Shown here piece after piece: positions 42,636-55,700 of a stretch of 64,000 bases of DNA. Source of the stretch: an uncultured Oscillospiraceae bacterium (lineage in GTDB: Bacteria > Bacillota > Clostridia > Oscillospirales > Oscillospiraceae); assembly GCA_944385465.1 (NCBI GenBank), contig CALWXH010000001.1, forward strand, positions 62,001 through 126,000, read 5' to 3'. The stretch's first letter is position 1, and every line of letters begins with the position of its first letter. The notes beneath the pieces were generated by a model. The model was not told where the DNA came from. It saw only the letters and a list, made by a program, of their open reading frames with translations, and searched no databases. A program made the position numbers and the translations under genes.

Positions 42636-43376
42636 TCAATGTTCCATGAACCGGGAGAGAAAATCCCGGGTGCGCTGCTGCTGCGGGTTGGAGAACACCT
42701 GCTGAGGGTCGCCCTGTTCGCAGATGACCCCGTCGGACATGAACACCACATGGCTGGACACGTCCCGGGCAAAGGCCATCTCGTGGGTGACCACCAGCAT
42801 GGTCATACCGTTTCGGGCCAGGTCCCGCATGACGGAGAGCACCTCGCCCACCATCTCCGGGTCCAGGGCGGAGGTGGGCTCGTCAAAGAGGAGCACCTCC
42901 GGCTCCATGGCCAGGGCCCGGGCGATGGCCACCCGCTGCTTCTGGCCGCCGGAGATCTGCCGGGGCTTGGCCTTGATGTAGGGGGTCATGCCCACCTGGT
43001 CCAGGTACTTCATGGCGTTTTCCCGGGCCTCTTCCCGGGACTTTTTCAGCACCTTCACCTGGCCCACCATGCAGTTGTCCAGCACGGTCATGTTATTGAA
43101 CAGGTTGAAGGACTGGAATACCATGCCCACCTTGGAGCGGTACCGGGAGGGATTGACCCCCTTGCCGGTGACCTCCTGGCCGTGGAAAAGAATCTGGCCG
43201 CTGGTGGGGGTCTCCAGCAGGTTGATGCACCGCAGCAGGGTGGACTTGCCCGAGCCGGAGGCCCCGATGATGGAGGTCACGTCCCCCGTGCGGACGGTAA
43301 AGTCGATGTCTTTCAGCACCTCGTGTTCCCCGAAGGACTTGCTCAGGTGCCGCACTTCCAGAATGGTCTCGCTCAT
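42636..43376 (-). CDS. Polar amino-acid ABC transporter ATP-binding protein
   Basis: GlnQ/HisP-type ATPase, 246 residues. Walker [10 protein letters not shown], signature ISGGQKQR, Walker [14 protein letters not shown] and switch His VVTHEMAFA. Its ATG overlaps the permease stop (TAATG). Third gene of a transcript led by a lysine riboswitch, so the transported substrate is probably lysine or a related basic amino acid. Confidence 0.93.
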   Translation of the reverse strand: MSETILEVRHLSKSFGEHEVLKDIDFTVRTGDVTSIIGASGSGKSTLLRCINLLETPTSGQILFHGQEVTGKGVNPSRYRSKVGMVFQSFNLFNNMTVLDNCMVGQVKVLKKSREEARENAMKYLDQVGMTPYIKAKPRQISGGQKQRVAIARALAMEPEVLLFDEPTSALDPEMVGEVLSVMRDLARNGMTMLVVTHEMAFARDVSSHVVFMSDGVICEQGDPQQVFSNPQQQRTRDFLSRFMEH

Positions 43377-44278
43377 TACCGTTCCCCCCTGCTTCTTCCG
43401 TGTTTCAGTTCCTGGCGCTGGCGCTCCCGCTGCTCCGCATCCAGGGTTTTCTCCAGATTGCGCTCGTCAAAGGGTGTGCCCTTGCCGGGGTGGGTGTAGG
43501 TGCCGGCGGACAGGGTCAGCGCGTCGTCCTGTACCAGTTCATAGCTGCTGTTGCCGTCCAGCCACTTCTCCAGACGCCGCAGCAGGAAGGAGGCGATGAG
43601 GGTCATGGTGAGGTAGCCGATCATCTCGATGGCGGCGGACTGGAAGTACATGTTGTTGTTGCCCACGATGTTCCGGTGCTGGCCGAAGAACTCGATGAAG
43701 CCGATGATGAACATCACGGAGGTGTCCTTGATGTTGATGATGAAGTTGTTGCCGATCTGGGGCAGGATGTTCCGGAAGGCCTGGGGCAGGATGACGCTGG
43801 TCATGGTCTGCACATGGGTCATGCCGATGGCCTTGGCCCCTTCGGTCTGGCCCGGGTCGATGGAGATGATGCCACCCCGCACCGACTCGGCCATGTAGGC
43901 GCCGGTGTTGATGGATACCACGATGATGGCGGCCAGCCACAGCCCGCTGTTGCCCCGGAACATGATCTGCTGGTTGGTGAAGTAGGGCAGGCCGTAGTAG
44001 ATGAACACCGCCTGGAGCACCATGGGGGTGCCCCGGAAGACCTCTACATAGATGCGCACGATCACCCGGATGAGCCTGAGCACAAAGCGCTTGGGGAGAG
44101 AGTCGTTTTTGGTGTAGGGGATGGTGTTCAGGATGCCGCACAGCAGGCCGATGACACAGCCGATGAGGGTGGCCACCACGGCCAGAATCAGGGTGCTGCG
44201 GATGCCCACCAGGTACCGGTCCCAGTACTGCATCCAGAGGGCGGCCATGTCCTGACCCAGTTCGATGAATTTATCCAT
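43376..44278 (-). CDS. Polar amino-acid ABC transporter permease
   Basis: HisM/GlnP-type permease, 300 residues, longer than the usual 215-240. About five membrane helices; the ATPase-contact loop is [20 protein letters not shown] followed by [16 protein letters not shown] hydrophilic C-terminal extension of roughly 55 residues (from about DGNSSYEL) is rich in Arg/Glu/Gln. The single permease would work as a homodimer. Coupled to the ATPase gene downstream. Confidence 0.92.
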   Translation of the reverse strand: MDKFIELGQDMAALWMQYWDRYLVGIRSTLILAVVATLIGCVIGLLCGILNTIPYTKNDSLPKRFVLRLIRVIVRIYVEVFRGTPMVLQAVFIYYGLPYFTNQQIMFRGNSGLWLAAIIVVSINTGAYMAESVRGGIISIDPGQTEGAKAIGMTHVQTMTSVILPQAFRNILPQIGNNFIINIKDTSVMFIIGFIEFFGQHRNIVGNNNMYFQSAAIEMIGYLTMTLIASFLLRRLEKWLDGNSSYELVQDDALTLSAGTYTHPGKGTPFDERNLEKTLDAEQRERQRQELKHGRSRGER

Positions 44279-44308
44279 GGGGGAGACGCGCTCCTTTCTG
44301 ACACAAGG

Positions 44309-44340
44309 CCCTCCACCCGGCGCTCAGGCCGGGTGGAGGG
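44309..44340 (-). other. Intercistronic hairpin between binding protein and permease genes
   Basis: Perfect 13-bp stem CCCTCCACCCGGC (44309-44321)/GCCGGGTGGAGGG (44328-44340) without a U-run; probably adjusts the ratio of binding protein to permease. Confidence 0.65.
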
Positions 44341-44359
44341 TGTGGAGGGTTGTGAAAAC

Positions 44360-45337
44360 TCAGATCTCGGGCTGAACGGCGATGGCCTCGGCCATGATGG
44401 CGTTGAACTGATCCTCGTTCAGCGCGCCGATAACGGTGTCCAGGGCGTCCTTCAGCTGGGTGTTGCCCTTGGCCACGGACATGCCGATGTTCACGTTCTC
44501 GGCCCGCTCCTCCTCACTGGCGAACTGGAAGTCGCCGTCGGTGCCGGAGAAGTTCAGGATGACCAGATTGTCGTTCTTGGCCACAGCGGCGGTGGCGGTG
44601 GGCATATCGGTGCAGATGAAGTCCACGGTGCCGCTCTCCAGGGCCATGATCATGGCCGGGGCGGTGTCCGCGGGGGCCTGGACCTGGGCGTCGGGGATCT
44701 GGGGCAGGCAGGATTCATACCAGATGGTGCCGGACTGAGCGGTGCACAGGCCGCCGGACAGGTCGTCAATGGAGGTGGCGGAGGCGTACTGGCTGTCCTT
44801 GGTGGTGACGCACACGATGGTGGCGTAGTAGTAGGGGCCCGCCATGTCCACCTCTGCCAGACGGGTGGCGGTCATGGACTGGCCGGCGATGGCCACGTCG
44901 ATGACGCCGCTCTGCAGCCCGGCGGTGAGGCCGCCCCACTCCAGGGCCATGACCTCCAGCTCCCAGCCGTAGGCCTCGCAGATGCGCTGGGCCATCATCA
45001 CGTCATAGCCGTTGGCGTAGGAGCCGGGATTGTTGACGATGGGCACCGCGCCGTTGGAGTCGTCGGTCTGGGTCCAGTTGTAGGGGGCGTAGGTGCACTC
45101 CATGCCAACGGTGAGCACGCCGTCCTCCACGCCGGGGATGGCGCTGGTGTCCACGCCGGTGAGGTCCTCCACCGGGGGGATCTCCACGGCGGGGGCCTCA
45201 GACTCCACGGGGGCCTCGGAGACGGGGGACTGGGAATCGCCGGCGGGGGGCTGGGAAGTGCCGGCGTCGCCGCCGCAGGCGGTGAGGGTAAGGGCCAGGG
45301 CTGCGCCCAGCAGCAGGGCAAGGGTTCTTCTCTTCAT
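44360..45337 (-). CDS. Amino-acid-binding lipoprotein (likely lysine)
   Basis: Family-3 solute-binding lipoprotein, 325 residues. The signal peptide MKRRTLALLLGAALALTL ends in the lipobox TLTAC. A Ser/Pro/Glu-rich linker leads to the binding domain with LTVGMECTYAPYNW, GYDVMMAQRICEAYGWEL and the MTATRLAEVDM segment. ATG 45337 is preferred; ATG 45343 six bases upstream is also possible. First gene behind the lysine riboswitch, hence the inferred substrate. Confidence 0.9.
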   Translation of the reverse strand: MKRRTLALLLGAALALTLTACGGDAGTSQPPAGDSQSPVSEAPVESEAPAVEIPPVEDLTGVDTSAIPGVEDGVLTVGMECTYAPYNWTQTDDSNGAVPIVNNPGSYANGYDVMMAQRICEAYGWELEVMALEWGGLTAGLQSGVIDVAIAGQSMTATRLAEVDMAGPYYYATIVCVTTKDSQYASATSIDDLSGGLCTAQSGTIWYESCLPQIPDAQVQAPADTAPAMIMALESGTVDFICTDMPTATAAVAKNDNLVILNFSGTDGDFQFASEEERAENVNIGMSVAKGNTQLKDALDTVIGALNEDQFNAIMAEAIAVQPEI

Positions 45338-45389
45338 GTTCATTTCCTCTTTCCTTTTGATATTTGCCTTTTCTGCTGCTGACGCGCCG

Positions 45390-45525
45390 TGGTGTCACGC
45401 TCCGCCTGCTCGCGACGCGCGGCTTCCCTCCGACTCGGAACACAAACAGAATTGCACGGCAATTCTTGGTTTGTATTCCTCGCTCCAGTCCATCCGCGCT
45501 GCTCACGACGGCTCCGCGCTTCGCA
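45390..45525 (-). repeat. Dispersed intergenic repeat, copy R1
   Basis: Non-coding 136-bp element between the riboswitch terminator and the binding-protein gene. Same block order as 18792-18930. The centre folds into a long hairpin: GGAATACAAAC (45479-45469) with GTTTGTGTTCC (45447-45437), enclosing AGAATTGC-CGT-GCAATTCT. Confidence 0.7.
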
Positions 45526-45527
45526 AC

Positions 45528-45562
45528 AAAAAAGACCATGAACCGCAGATGCGATCATGGTC
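45528..45562 (-). terminator. Riboswitch-controlled terminator
   Basis: On the minus strand GACCATGA (45562-45555) pairs with TCATGGTC (45541-45534), with CGCA/TGCG pairing inside, then TTTTTT (45533-45528). It is the expression platform of the lysine riboswitch. Confidence 0.88.
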
Positions 45563-45596
45563 AACAAATACCCTCGGGAAAGAGGCGTGTTTCCGC

Positions 45597-45757
45597 CATG
45601 ATAGCGCTTCACACGGGTGTGTGACAGTCCGCCGGGTATTCCCCTGCGGCCCAGGCAACGCCCAGCCGGACCAGCTGCGCGCCCTTCGGCGGTACGGCCT
45701 TTCGCCGGAGGCAGTTGTCCATGCCCTCCGGGTACTCATCGGTACCGCGCCTCTATC
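45597..45757 (-). promoter_or_regulatory. Lysine riboswitch (L-box) controlling the amino-acid ABC transporter
   Basis: Minus-strand aptamer with the L-box hallmarks in order: GATAGAGGCGCG at the 5' edge (45757 downward), GATGAGTA, GGCGAAAGG, CCGCCGAAGG, and the closing CGCTATCAT (about 45606-45598), which pairs with the initial GATAG. These match the B. subtilis lysC leader element by element. Bound lysine should favour the downstream terminator and switch the transporter off. Confidence 0.93.
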
Positions 45758-45776
45758 ATTGGTTCAATTTGCGTGT

Positions 45777-45805
45777 ATTATAGCCCGGCCTGTCCCCGCT
45801 GTCAA
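45777..45805 (-). promoter_or_regulatory. Promoter of the riboswitch/transporter operon
   Basis: On the minus strand TTGACA (45805-45800), 17-bp spacer, TATAAT (45782-45777): exact consensus. The aptamer begins about 20 nt downstream. I see nothing recognisable in 45806-45980. Confidence 0.92.
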
Positions 45806-45980
45806 CAGGAAAGTGAGAACTTTGGACACTTTTCCGTAAAATCAGGGGAACCGGCCCGGATGCTTTGACACTTCAGACGAGGAAAGTGAGGGCGGCAAAG
45901 CGGTTGGCGGGGGCGGGAAGCAGCCCGGCCTGCAAATTTGGCGCGGCGGGAGAATTTTGCCGGAAAATCTGCATCACCTC

Positions 45981-46009
45981 TTGCAAAACGCGGCGGGAAA
46001 CGGTATACT
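45981..46009 (+). promoter_or_regulatory. Promoter of the yitT-like gene
   Basis: TTGCAA 45981-45986, 17-bp spacer, TATACT 46004-46009. Confidence 0.75.
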
Positions 46010-46086
46010 CAGCTCGCCGGCAAGGATGTCGGAATTCGTCAAAGGGAGGAGCCGCGGCGGGAAGTGTCCCGGCGTGCAGAAACAGG

Positions 46087-46944
46087 ATGAAGCGGGTGCT
46101 GAACAGGCGCACGGTGCTGGACTATCTCTGGATCACTCTGGGGGCGGCCCTGGTGGCCGCGGGTGTATACTTTTTCAAATTCCCCAACAACTTTTCCTTC
46201 GGCGGCGTCTCCGGCCTGTGTGTGGTCCTGGCCCAGGTGCTTCCCTTTACGCCCGGCCAGTTGAACCTGGTGCTCAACCTGGCCCTGCTGGTGGTGGGGT
46301 GGATCGCCCTGGGAAAGAAATTCGCGGTGAAGACGGCCTTTGCCACGGTGGTGGTCTCGGTGCTCACCGAGCGGCTGGAGGTGTGGTGCCCCCTGAGCGG
46401 CCCGCTGACCGACGAGCCCCTGCTGGAGCTGATCTTCGCCATCCTGCTGCCTGCCGCGGGGACTGCCGTGCTGTTCCAGCACGCTGCCAGCAGCGGCGGC
46501 ACGGACATCATCGCGGCCATCATGAAGGACCGCTCCGGCACCGACGTGGGGAAGGGGCTGTTCCTCAGCGATGTGGCCATTGTGGTGTTTGCCGCCTTTG
46601 TGTTCGATGTGAAGACGGTGCTGTTCTCCGCCATGGGCCTGCTGGCCAAATCCCTGGTGGTGGATGAGTTCCTGAGGAACATGAACCTGAGCAAGTGCTT
46701 CATCGTCATCTGCGACGACGCCAAGCCCATCTGCGACTTCATCACGGAAGTGCTCAACCGCAGCGCCACCGTAACGGAGGGCCACGGCGCGTTTTCCGGC
46801 CAGCCCAAGCAGCTGGTGTTCACCGTGCTCAAGCCCGCCCAGGCCTACCGCCTGCGCACCTACATTCATAAGGAGCAGCCTCACGCCTTCCTGATGATCT
46901 CCTCCAGCAGTGAGATTGTGGGAAAGGGATTCATGGATCTGTGA
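46087..46944 (+). CDS. YitT family membrane protein (DUF161/DUF2179)
   Basis: 285 residues. An N-terminal membrane part with five to six hydrophobic helices (residues 10-200; FKFPNNFSFGGVSGLC, AASSGGTDIIAAIM) is followed by a cytosolic DUF2179 domain (about 210-285; FLMISSSSEIVGKGF). Function of the family is not established; roles in small-molecule transport are suggested. ATG 46087 gives the family length but has only a weak CAGG in front; a better AAAGGGAGGAG about 40 nt upstream has no in-frame start. Confidence 0.88.
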   Translation: MKRVLNRRTVLDYLWITLGAALVAAGVYFFKFPNNFSFGGVSGLCVVLAQVLPFTPGQLNLVLNLALLVVGWIALGKKFAVKTAFATVVVSVLTERLEVWCPLSGPLTDEPLLELIFAILLPAAGTAVLFQHAASSGGTDIIAAIMKDRSGTDVGKGLFLSDVAIVVFAAFVFDVKTVLFSAMGLLAKSLVVDEFLRNMNLSKCFIVICDDAKPICDFITEVLNRSATVTEGHGAFSGQPKQLVFTVLKPAQAYRLRTYIHKEQPHAFLMISSSSEIVGKGFMDL

Positions 46945-46962
46945 GCGCCGCGCCGCCGATAC

Positions 46963-46993
46963 AGCCGCCGGGAGCGTGTCCCGGCGGCTTTTT
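46963..46993 (+). terminator. Terminator of the yitT-like gene
   Basis: AGCCGCCGGGA (46963-46973) with TCCCGGCGGCT (46979-46989) and TTTTT. Confidence 0.88.
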
Positions 46994-47083
46994 GCTGGCC
47001 GCCGCGGGTGGAACGGCGGGAAAACGGGACGGACCGCGCTGCCGGTTTATTCACAATTTCCTCTTTTTTCTCCCGCGGCAATG

Positions 47084-47092
47084 TGATATACT
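47084..47092 (+). promoter_or_regulatory. secA promoter, extended -10
   Basis: TGATATACT is a TG-n-TATACT extended -10; the -35 region (TTTTTT) is poor. Leader of about 105 nt with no recognised element. Confidence 0.5.
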
Positions 47093-47203
47093 ACGAAATA
47101 ATTGGGTCACTGTACCTACCCCGGGCCCTCGCGCCATCTGGCGCCCGGCCGCGCCGGCCGGGCGGGCCTGGACAAGGACATAGGAAGAAAGGACACAGAA
47201 GCT

Positions 47204-49993
<2,790 letters not shown>

Positions 49994-50224
49994 CGTCGTT
50001 GCGGCCGATGGGAGCGGCAGCGATCCGCGCCCTTTGGCGCGTCAATGCGAGACGCCCGGCGGCGAGCATTTCCGAAGGCGGAATTCACTTCCGCCGAGGG
50101 GGATCCAATCAAGGGCTCCCATGGGGCCTCAGCCCATGGGAAACGCAACGGCCCCTGCCCCTGCGGCAGCGGCCTGAAGTGGAAGAAGCGCACCTGTAAG
50201 GAATATCACCCGGATCTGAAGTGA
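49994..50224 (+). pseudogene. In-frame duplicate of the secA C-terminal tail behind the stop codon
   Basis: The secA frame stays open for 76 codons after its TGA. Codons 51-77 of this stretch (50144-50224) repeat the last 27 secA codons (49913-49993): 73 of 81 bases identical, six of eight differences synonymous, encoding [14 protein letters not shown] with one Cys changed to Arg. The 150 nt between contain three hairpins: GCGCC/GGCGC, GGCGGAA/TTCCGCC and TCCCATGGG/CCCATGGGA. There is no start codon with ribosome site, so it would be expressed only by stop read-through; otherwise it is a relic. A further hairpin CGGCGCCCG/CGGGCGCCG at 50273-50295 precedes pgeF. Confidence 0.75.
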
Positions 50225-50339
50225 GAGCCGGTCAGAGTAAAACCGAGAGAGTGGAAGCGGCCTGAAAGTGAGCGGCGCCCGCTGGCCGGGCGCCGGGGGA
50301 GAGAGTATGGAGACCCACCCACACGGAAAGGAGCGGCCA

Positions 50340-51152
50340 ATGAATATCATAGAACAGACACGGGGCGGCGTCCCCGTTCTCCAGGCGGATGGAATGCTGT
50401 CAGCCGGAGGGGTAGCCCACGGGTTCTCCACCCGGCTGGGCGGTGTGTCCCAGGGGATGTGGGCAGCCCTGAACCTGGGGGTGAGCCGGGGGGACGACCC
50501 GGATCATGTGCGGGAGAATTACCGGCGGTTTTTCGCCGCCATTGGCGCGGACGGGAAGAAGCTGGCCATGACCAACCAGGTCCACGGCGGCCGGGTCCGT
50601 GTGGTGACCTCCGCCGACTGGAAGGACGATCCCTACCAGCGGCCGGACTATGAGGCGGACGGCCTGATGACGGACACCCCGGGTGTGGTGCTGCTCATCT
50701 ACTCCGCCGACTGCATTCCCATCCTGCTGTACGACCCGGTGCGCCGGGTGATCGCCGCCACCCACGCCGGCTGGCGCGGAACCGCCGCCGGCATCGCCGC
50801 CGCCGCGGTGGAGCGGATGAAGGAGATCTACGAGTGCCGGCCGGAGGATATCCTGGCGGCCATCGGCCCGGGGATCGGCCCGTGCTGCTTTGAGACCCAT
50901 GAGGATGTGCCCAATGCCATGATGGCGGCGGTGTCCTCCGCGGCGCTGCCCTATGTGAAGGTGCTGGAAAACGGGAAGTTTACCCTGGATCTGAAGGGGA
51001 TCAACGCCCAGCTGCTCACCAGAGCGGGGCTGGAGAAGGAGCACATTGCCGTGTGCCAGGACTGCACCGCGTGCATGCGGGAGAAGTACTGGAGCCACCG
51101 GCGCATGGGCACCAACCGGGGCTCCATGGCGGCGGCCATCCAACTGCTGTGA
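50340..51152 (+). CDS. pgeF: Peptidoglycan editing factor PgeF (laccase-domain / YfiH family)
   Basis: 270 residues, multicopper-oxidase-related YfiH fold. TNQVHGGRV, SADCIPILLYDP, ATHAGWRGTAAGI and GPGIGPCCFE carry the His/Cys metal ligands. Family members remove misincorporated L-Ser from peptidoglycan precursors, and some show purine-nucleoside phosphorylase activity. ATG 50340 follows AAAGGAG. The stop overlaps the next gene's start. Confidence 0.9.
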   Translation: MNIIEQTRGGVPVLQADGMLSAGGVAHGFSTRLGGVSQGMWAALNLGVSRGDDPDHVRENYRRFFAAIGADGKKLAMTNQVHGGRVRVVTSADWKDDPYQRPDYEADGLMTDTPGVVLLIYSADCIPILLYDPVRRVIAATHAGWRGTAAGIAAAAVERMKEIYECRPEDILAAIGPGIGPCCFETHEDVPNAMMAAVSSAALPYVKVLENGKFTLDLKGINAQLLTRAGLEKEHIAVCQDCTACMREKYWSHRRMGTNRGSMAAAIQLL

Positions 51153-52684
51153 ACGTGCGCCGGACGGCGACGCTGCTTCTGGCGGCGGCGCTGGCCTTCA
51201 GCCTGTGGGGGTGCACCGCCGGAGAGCCGGAGCCCACCCCCAGCGCCTGGTCGGAGCCCACCCCCAGCCAGCAGGTTCAGACCCTACCCTTCGCCCTGGC
51301 CTATGACCCCACGGCGTCCCTCCACCCCATCACCAGCCAGAGCCAGGTGAATCTGGACCTGGCGGGACTGGTGTACGAGGGACTGTACGAGCTGGACCGG
51401 AATTTTGAGCCCCAGCCGGTGCTGGCCCGCTCCGCCGCGGTCAGCGGCGACGGGCTGAGCTGGACCATCACCCTGGACAGCGGCGCCCGGTTTTCCGACG
51501 GTACCCTTGTGACTGCCCAGCATGTGGCGGATTCCCTGAACACGGCCCGGGCCAGCGCGCTGTACGGCGGCCGGCTCAGCGCGGTCAGCGAGGTGACGGC
51601 GTCAGAGAGCGGAGCGGTGGTCATCACCCTGTCCAGCCCCAACGGGGCGCTGGACGCCCTGCTGGATATCCCCATCGTGCTGGAGCAGGGGAATGGCATC
51701 CCCCTGGGGACGGGGCGCTACCGCTTTCTCCGGGACCGGGGGAAGCTGTGCCTGTCCATCAACGGGAACTACAGGCAGGCGCTGCCCTATGACACCATCC
51801 CCCTGCGGGAGGTGAGGGGGGCGGAAGAGCGCATCGCCGCCTTTGACAGCGGGGAGGTGACCGCAGCGGTCACCGACTTCTCCTCCGCTTACGCGCTGGG
51901 CTATTCCGGGACCTATGAGGCCTGTGATTTTCCCACCACCACCCTGCTGTATGTGGGGTTCCGGACCAGCGGGGGAGTCTGTGCCTCCGCCCGGGTGCGC
52001 CAGGCCTTTTCCCGGGCCTTTGACCGGGCGTCCATGACGGCCTCCCTCATGGCGGGCCACGGAGACCTGGCCTGCCTGCCCGTCTCCCCCCTCCACGGGG
52101 CATATGACCAGGAGGCCGCCTCCGCGCTGGACTACGATGCGCAGGCGGCGGGGGAGCTGCTGACCCAGGCGGGATATGCGCTGGGGGCGGACGGGGTGCG
52201 CCGGCGGGGCAGCAGCCCGCTGCGGGTCACCATCGCGGTGAACAACGACAGCGCCTTCAAACAGTCCCTGGCGGAGTTTCTGGCCCAGTGCCTGGAGTCG
52301 CTGGGAGTGACGGTTACCGTGGACGCCATGCCCTGGGAGAGCTATCAGAGCGCCCTGGCGTCCGGACAGTTTGACCTGTACATCGGTGAGGTGCGCATGA
52401 CGGGGGATTTTGACCCCGGGGAGCTGCTCACCGGGAGCCTGAATTACGGCGGATATGCCAGCCAGACCATGACGGAGCTGCTCAGCGCCTGGCGGGGTGC
52501 CCGGGGCGCGGCCAGAGACCGGGCGGCCAGTGAGCTGTGGCAGGCCTTTGCCCGGGAGGCGCCCATTGCGCCCTTGTGCTTCAAGCGGGGGTCCCTGCTG
52601 GTGCGGTGGGGCATGGTGACCGGCGTGCAGCCCACCCAGGCCGACCTCTTCTGGAACATGGAGGAGTGGGAGCTGGCGCAGTGA
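51149..52684 (+). CDS. Family-5 ABC solute-binding lipoprotein (peptide/nickel type)
   Basis: 511 residues. The signal peptide starts at GTG 51149 (NVRRTATLLLAAALAFSLWGC after the initiator, lipobox LWGC at about residue 22). SBP_bac_5 features: GLVYEGLYELD, ARFSDGTLVTAQHVADSLN and YVGFRTSGGVCASARVRQAFSRA in the usual order (quoted as local segments). No permease or ATPase gene is adjacent, so it is an orphan binding protein. The GTGA overlap with pgeF and absence of a strong ribosome site imply coupled translation. Confidence 0.85.
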   Translation: MNVRRTATLLLAAALAFSLWGCTAGEPEPTPSAWSEPTPSQQVQTLPFALAYDPTASLHPITSQSQVNLDLAGLVYEGLYELDRNFEPQPVLARSAAVSGDGLSWTITLDSGARFSDGTLVTAQHVADSLNTARASALYGGRLSAVSEVTASESGAVVITLSSPNGALDALLDIPIVLEQGNGIPLGTGRYRFLRDRGKLCLSINGNYRQALPYDTIPLREVRGAEERIAAFDSGEVTAAVTDFSSAYALGYSGTYEACDFPTTTLLYVGFRTSGGVCASARVRQAFSRAFDRASMTASLMAGHGDLACLPVSPLHGAYDQEAASALDYDAQAAGELLTQAGYALGADGVRRRGSSPLRVTIAVNNDSAFKQSLAEFLAQCLESLGVTVTVDAMPWESYQSALASGQFDLYIGEVRMTGDFDPGELLTGSLNYGGYASQTMTELLSAWRGARGAARDRAASELWQAFAREAPIAPLCFKRGSLLVRWGMVTGVQPTQADLFWNMEEWELAQ

Positions 52685-52769
52685 CAGCATACAGGGCCCG
52701 CGGCGCGGGCCTGACAAATAGGAGACCCGGCCGGAACGGCCGGGGAAAGACAAAGGGAGAGAACAGGGA

Positions 52770-55700
52770 ATGAGCCAAGTATTTCGATGCTATGTGGAAA
52801 AGCGGCCCGGCTTTGACGTGGAGGCGGAAAAGACCCTGCGGGAGCTGCGGGACCAGCTGGGCATTGCCGGGCTGACCGGCCTGCGGCTGTTCAACCGCTA
52901 CGATGTGGAGGGGGTGGACGAGGCGGTCTATCAGGCGGCCAAGCCCACGGTGTTCTCCGAGCCCCAGTGCGACGACATCTACGACGAGGTCTTGCCCGCC
53001 CTGGAGGCGGGGACCACCCTGCTGGCGGTGGAGGCCCTGCCCGGGCAGTATGACCAGCGGGCGGACTCCTGCGCCCAGTGCATGATGCTGCTGGCCGGAG
53101 TGGCCAAGCCCGCGGTGGCCAACGCCCGGGTGTATGCCATGACCGGGAGCATGAGCCGGGGGGATCTGGACCGGATCCGCGCCTATCTCATCAACCCGGT
53201 GGAGTGCCGGGAGGCCTCCATGGACAAGCCGGCCACCCTGGCCCGGAGCTATGATACCCCGGACCACGTGGCGGTGCTGGAGGGCTTTACCACCCTGGAT
53301 GAGGCGGGCCTGGAAAAGCTGCTGGCCGACTACGGCCTGGCCATGGATCTGGCCGACCTGAAGTTCCTGCAGGCCTATTTCCGGGACGAGGAGAAGCGGG
53401 ACCCCACCATCACAGAGGTGCGGGTGGTGGACACCTACTGGTCCGATCACTGCCGCCATACCACCTTCTCCACCCACATCAACTCTGTGGAGATCATGGA
53501 TCAGAAGGTGGCGGAGGCCTATCGCCGCTACCTGGACGCCCGGGTGGAGGTGTACGGCAAGGAGAAGGCCAGCGTGCGGCCCCAGACCCTCATGGACATG
53601 GCCACCATCGGGGCCAAGACCCTGAAGAAGCGGGGGCTGCTGAAGAACCTGGACGAGAGCGAGGAGATCAACGCCTGCTCCATCCGGGTGAAGGCGTCGG
53701 TGGACGGCGAGGAGCAGGACTGGCTGCTCATGTTCAAGAACGAGACCCACAACCACCCCACGGAGATCGAGCCCTTCGGCGGCGCGGCCACCTGTATCGG
53801 CGGCTGCATCCGGGATCCCCTGTCCGGCCGGGCCTATGTATACCAGGCCATGCGGCTCACCGGCTGCGGCGACCCCCGGGTAAGCATGGACCAGACGCTG
53901 GAGGGCAAGCTGCCCCAGCGCAAGCTGGCCCAGACCGCCGCGGCGGGCTATTCCTCCTACGGCAACCAGATCGGCCTGGCCACCGGCCTGGTGGACGAGG
54001 TGTATCACGAGGGCTATGTGGCCAAGCACCTGGAGGTGGGCGCCGTGGTGGGCGCCGCCCCGGCGGACAACGTGGTGCGGGAACGCCCTGCCCCCGGGGA
54101 TGTGGTCATCCTGCTGGGCGGCCGCACCGGACGGGACGGCATCGGCGGGGCCACCGGCTCCTCCAAGAGCCATAACAAGGCCTCCCTCACCACCATGGCC
54201 AGCGAGGTGCAGAAGGGCAACGCCCCGGAGGAGCGCAAGATCCAGCGCCTGTTCCGCAACCCGGCGGTGACCCGGCTCATCAAGCGGTGCAACGACTTCG
54301 GCGCCGGCGGTGTCAGCGTGGCCATCGGCGAGCTGGCCGACGGCCTGGAGATCAACCTGGACGCGGTGCGCAAGAAATATGACGGCCTGGACGGCACGGA
54401 GCTGGCCATTTCCGAGTCCCAGGAGCGCATGGCGGTGGTGGTGGCCCCGGAGGACGAGGTTGCCTTCATTGCCGCCGCCCAGGGGGAAAACCTGGAGGCA
54501 TACCGGGTGGCCCAGGTCACCGAGAGCCCCCGGATGGTGATGACCTGGAAGGGACAGACCATCGCCAACCTGTCCCGGGCCTTCCTGAATACCAACGGCG
54601 CGGTGAAGCACACCACGGTGTTTGTCCCCGGCCGGAAGAGCGGGGCCCCCGCGCCCTATGCCGATCTGCGGTCGGTGGCGGCCAGCCTGAAATGCGGCTC
54701 CCGCCGGGGGCTCACTGAGCGGTTTGACGGCTCCATCGGCGCGGCCAGCGTGCTCATGCCCTATGGCGGCGCCGCCCAGCGCACCCCCACCCAGGTGATG
54801 GCGGCCACCTTCCCGGTGGAGCCGGGCAAGGTGACCGAGGCCTGCTCCGTGATGAGCTGGGGCTTCGACCCGGACTGGATGTCTGCCGACCCCTACGGCG
54901 GGGCCAGCACCAGCGTGGTGCTGTCCATGGCCAAGCTGGCGGCGGCCGGATGCGACCCGGATGCGGCCTATCTCACCTTCCAGGAATACTTTGAAAAACT
55001 GCGGGAGGAGCCCCAGCGCTGGGGCAAGCCCTTCCAGGCGTTGCTGGGCGCCCTGGACGCCCAGCTGGGCCTGGGCGCCGCCGCCATCGGCGGCAAGGAC
55101 TCCATGTCCGGCTCCTTCCTGGATATGGACGTGCCCCCCACCCTCATCTCCTTTGCCGTGGCGCCCTCCCTGGCCGGGCAGGTGCTCTCCCCCGAGTTCA
55201 AGGCCCCGGGCCACCCGGTGTACCTGTTCCCGGTGGAGCGGCCGGACGACTACGAGGGCATGAAAAAGGCCTGGAGCTGCCTGCACAAGCTGGCCCGGGC
55301 GGGCAAGGTGGCCGCCGCCTGGGCGGTGGAGGCCGGCGGTGTGGCCGAGGGCGTGATGAAGATGTCCTTCGGCAACCGTGTGGGCTTCTGCGCTGACGGG
55401 GGGGTACAGGCCCCCTGGTACGGCCATATGCCCGGCGCCATTGTGGCCGAGCTGACGGAGGAGGTCTACGACGGCGCCGCGCTGCGCATCGGCGCCACCA
55501 CGGCCGAGCCGGTCATCGCCATCGGCGGGGACCGGGCGGAGATCAGCGAGCTGCTGAAGCTGTGGGACGGCGTGCTCCAGGAGGTCTACTCCACCGATCC
55601 CGGCACCCCGGCCGATCCGGTGGAGCCCATCTCCTATGACCGGCGCTCTCCCGCGGTGTTCTGCGGGGAGATCGCCCGGCCCCACGCGGTGATCCCCGTC

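Noticed and set aside
49994..50143. Insertion sequence or MITE in the spacer behind secA
   Set aside because: There is no transposase, no clear terminal inverted repeat around the whole segment and no short target duplication; only three internal hairpins are seen.
52685..52769. Purine riboswitch ahead of purL
   Set aside because: The 85-nt gap contains only a small GGCCCGC/GCGGGCC hairpin and no purine-aptamer core.
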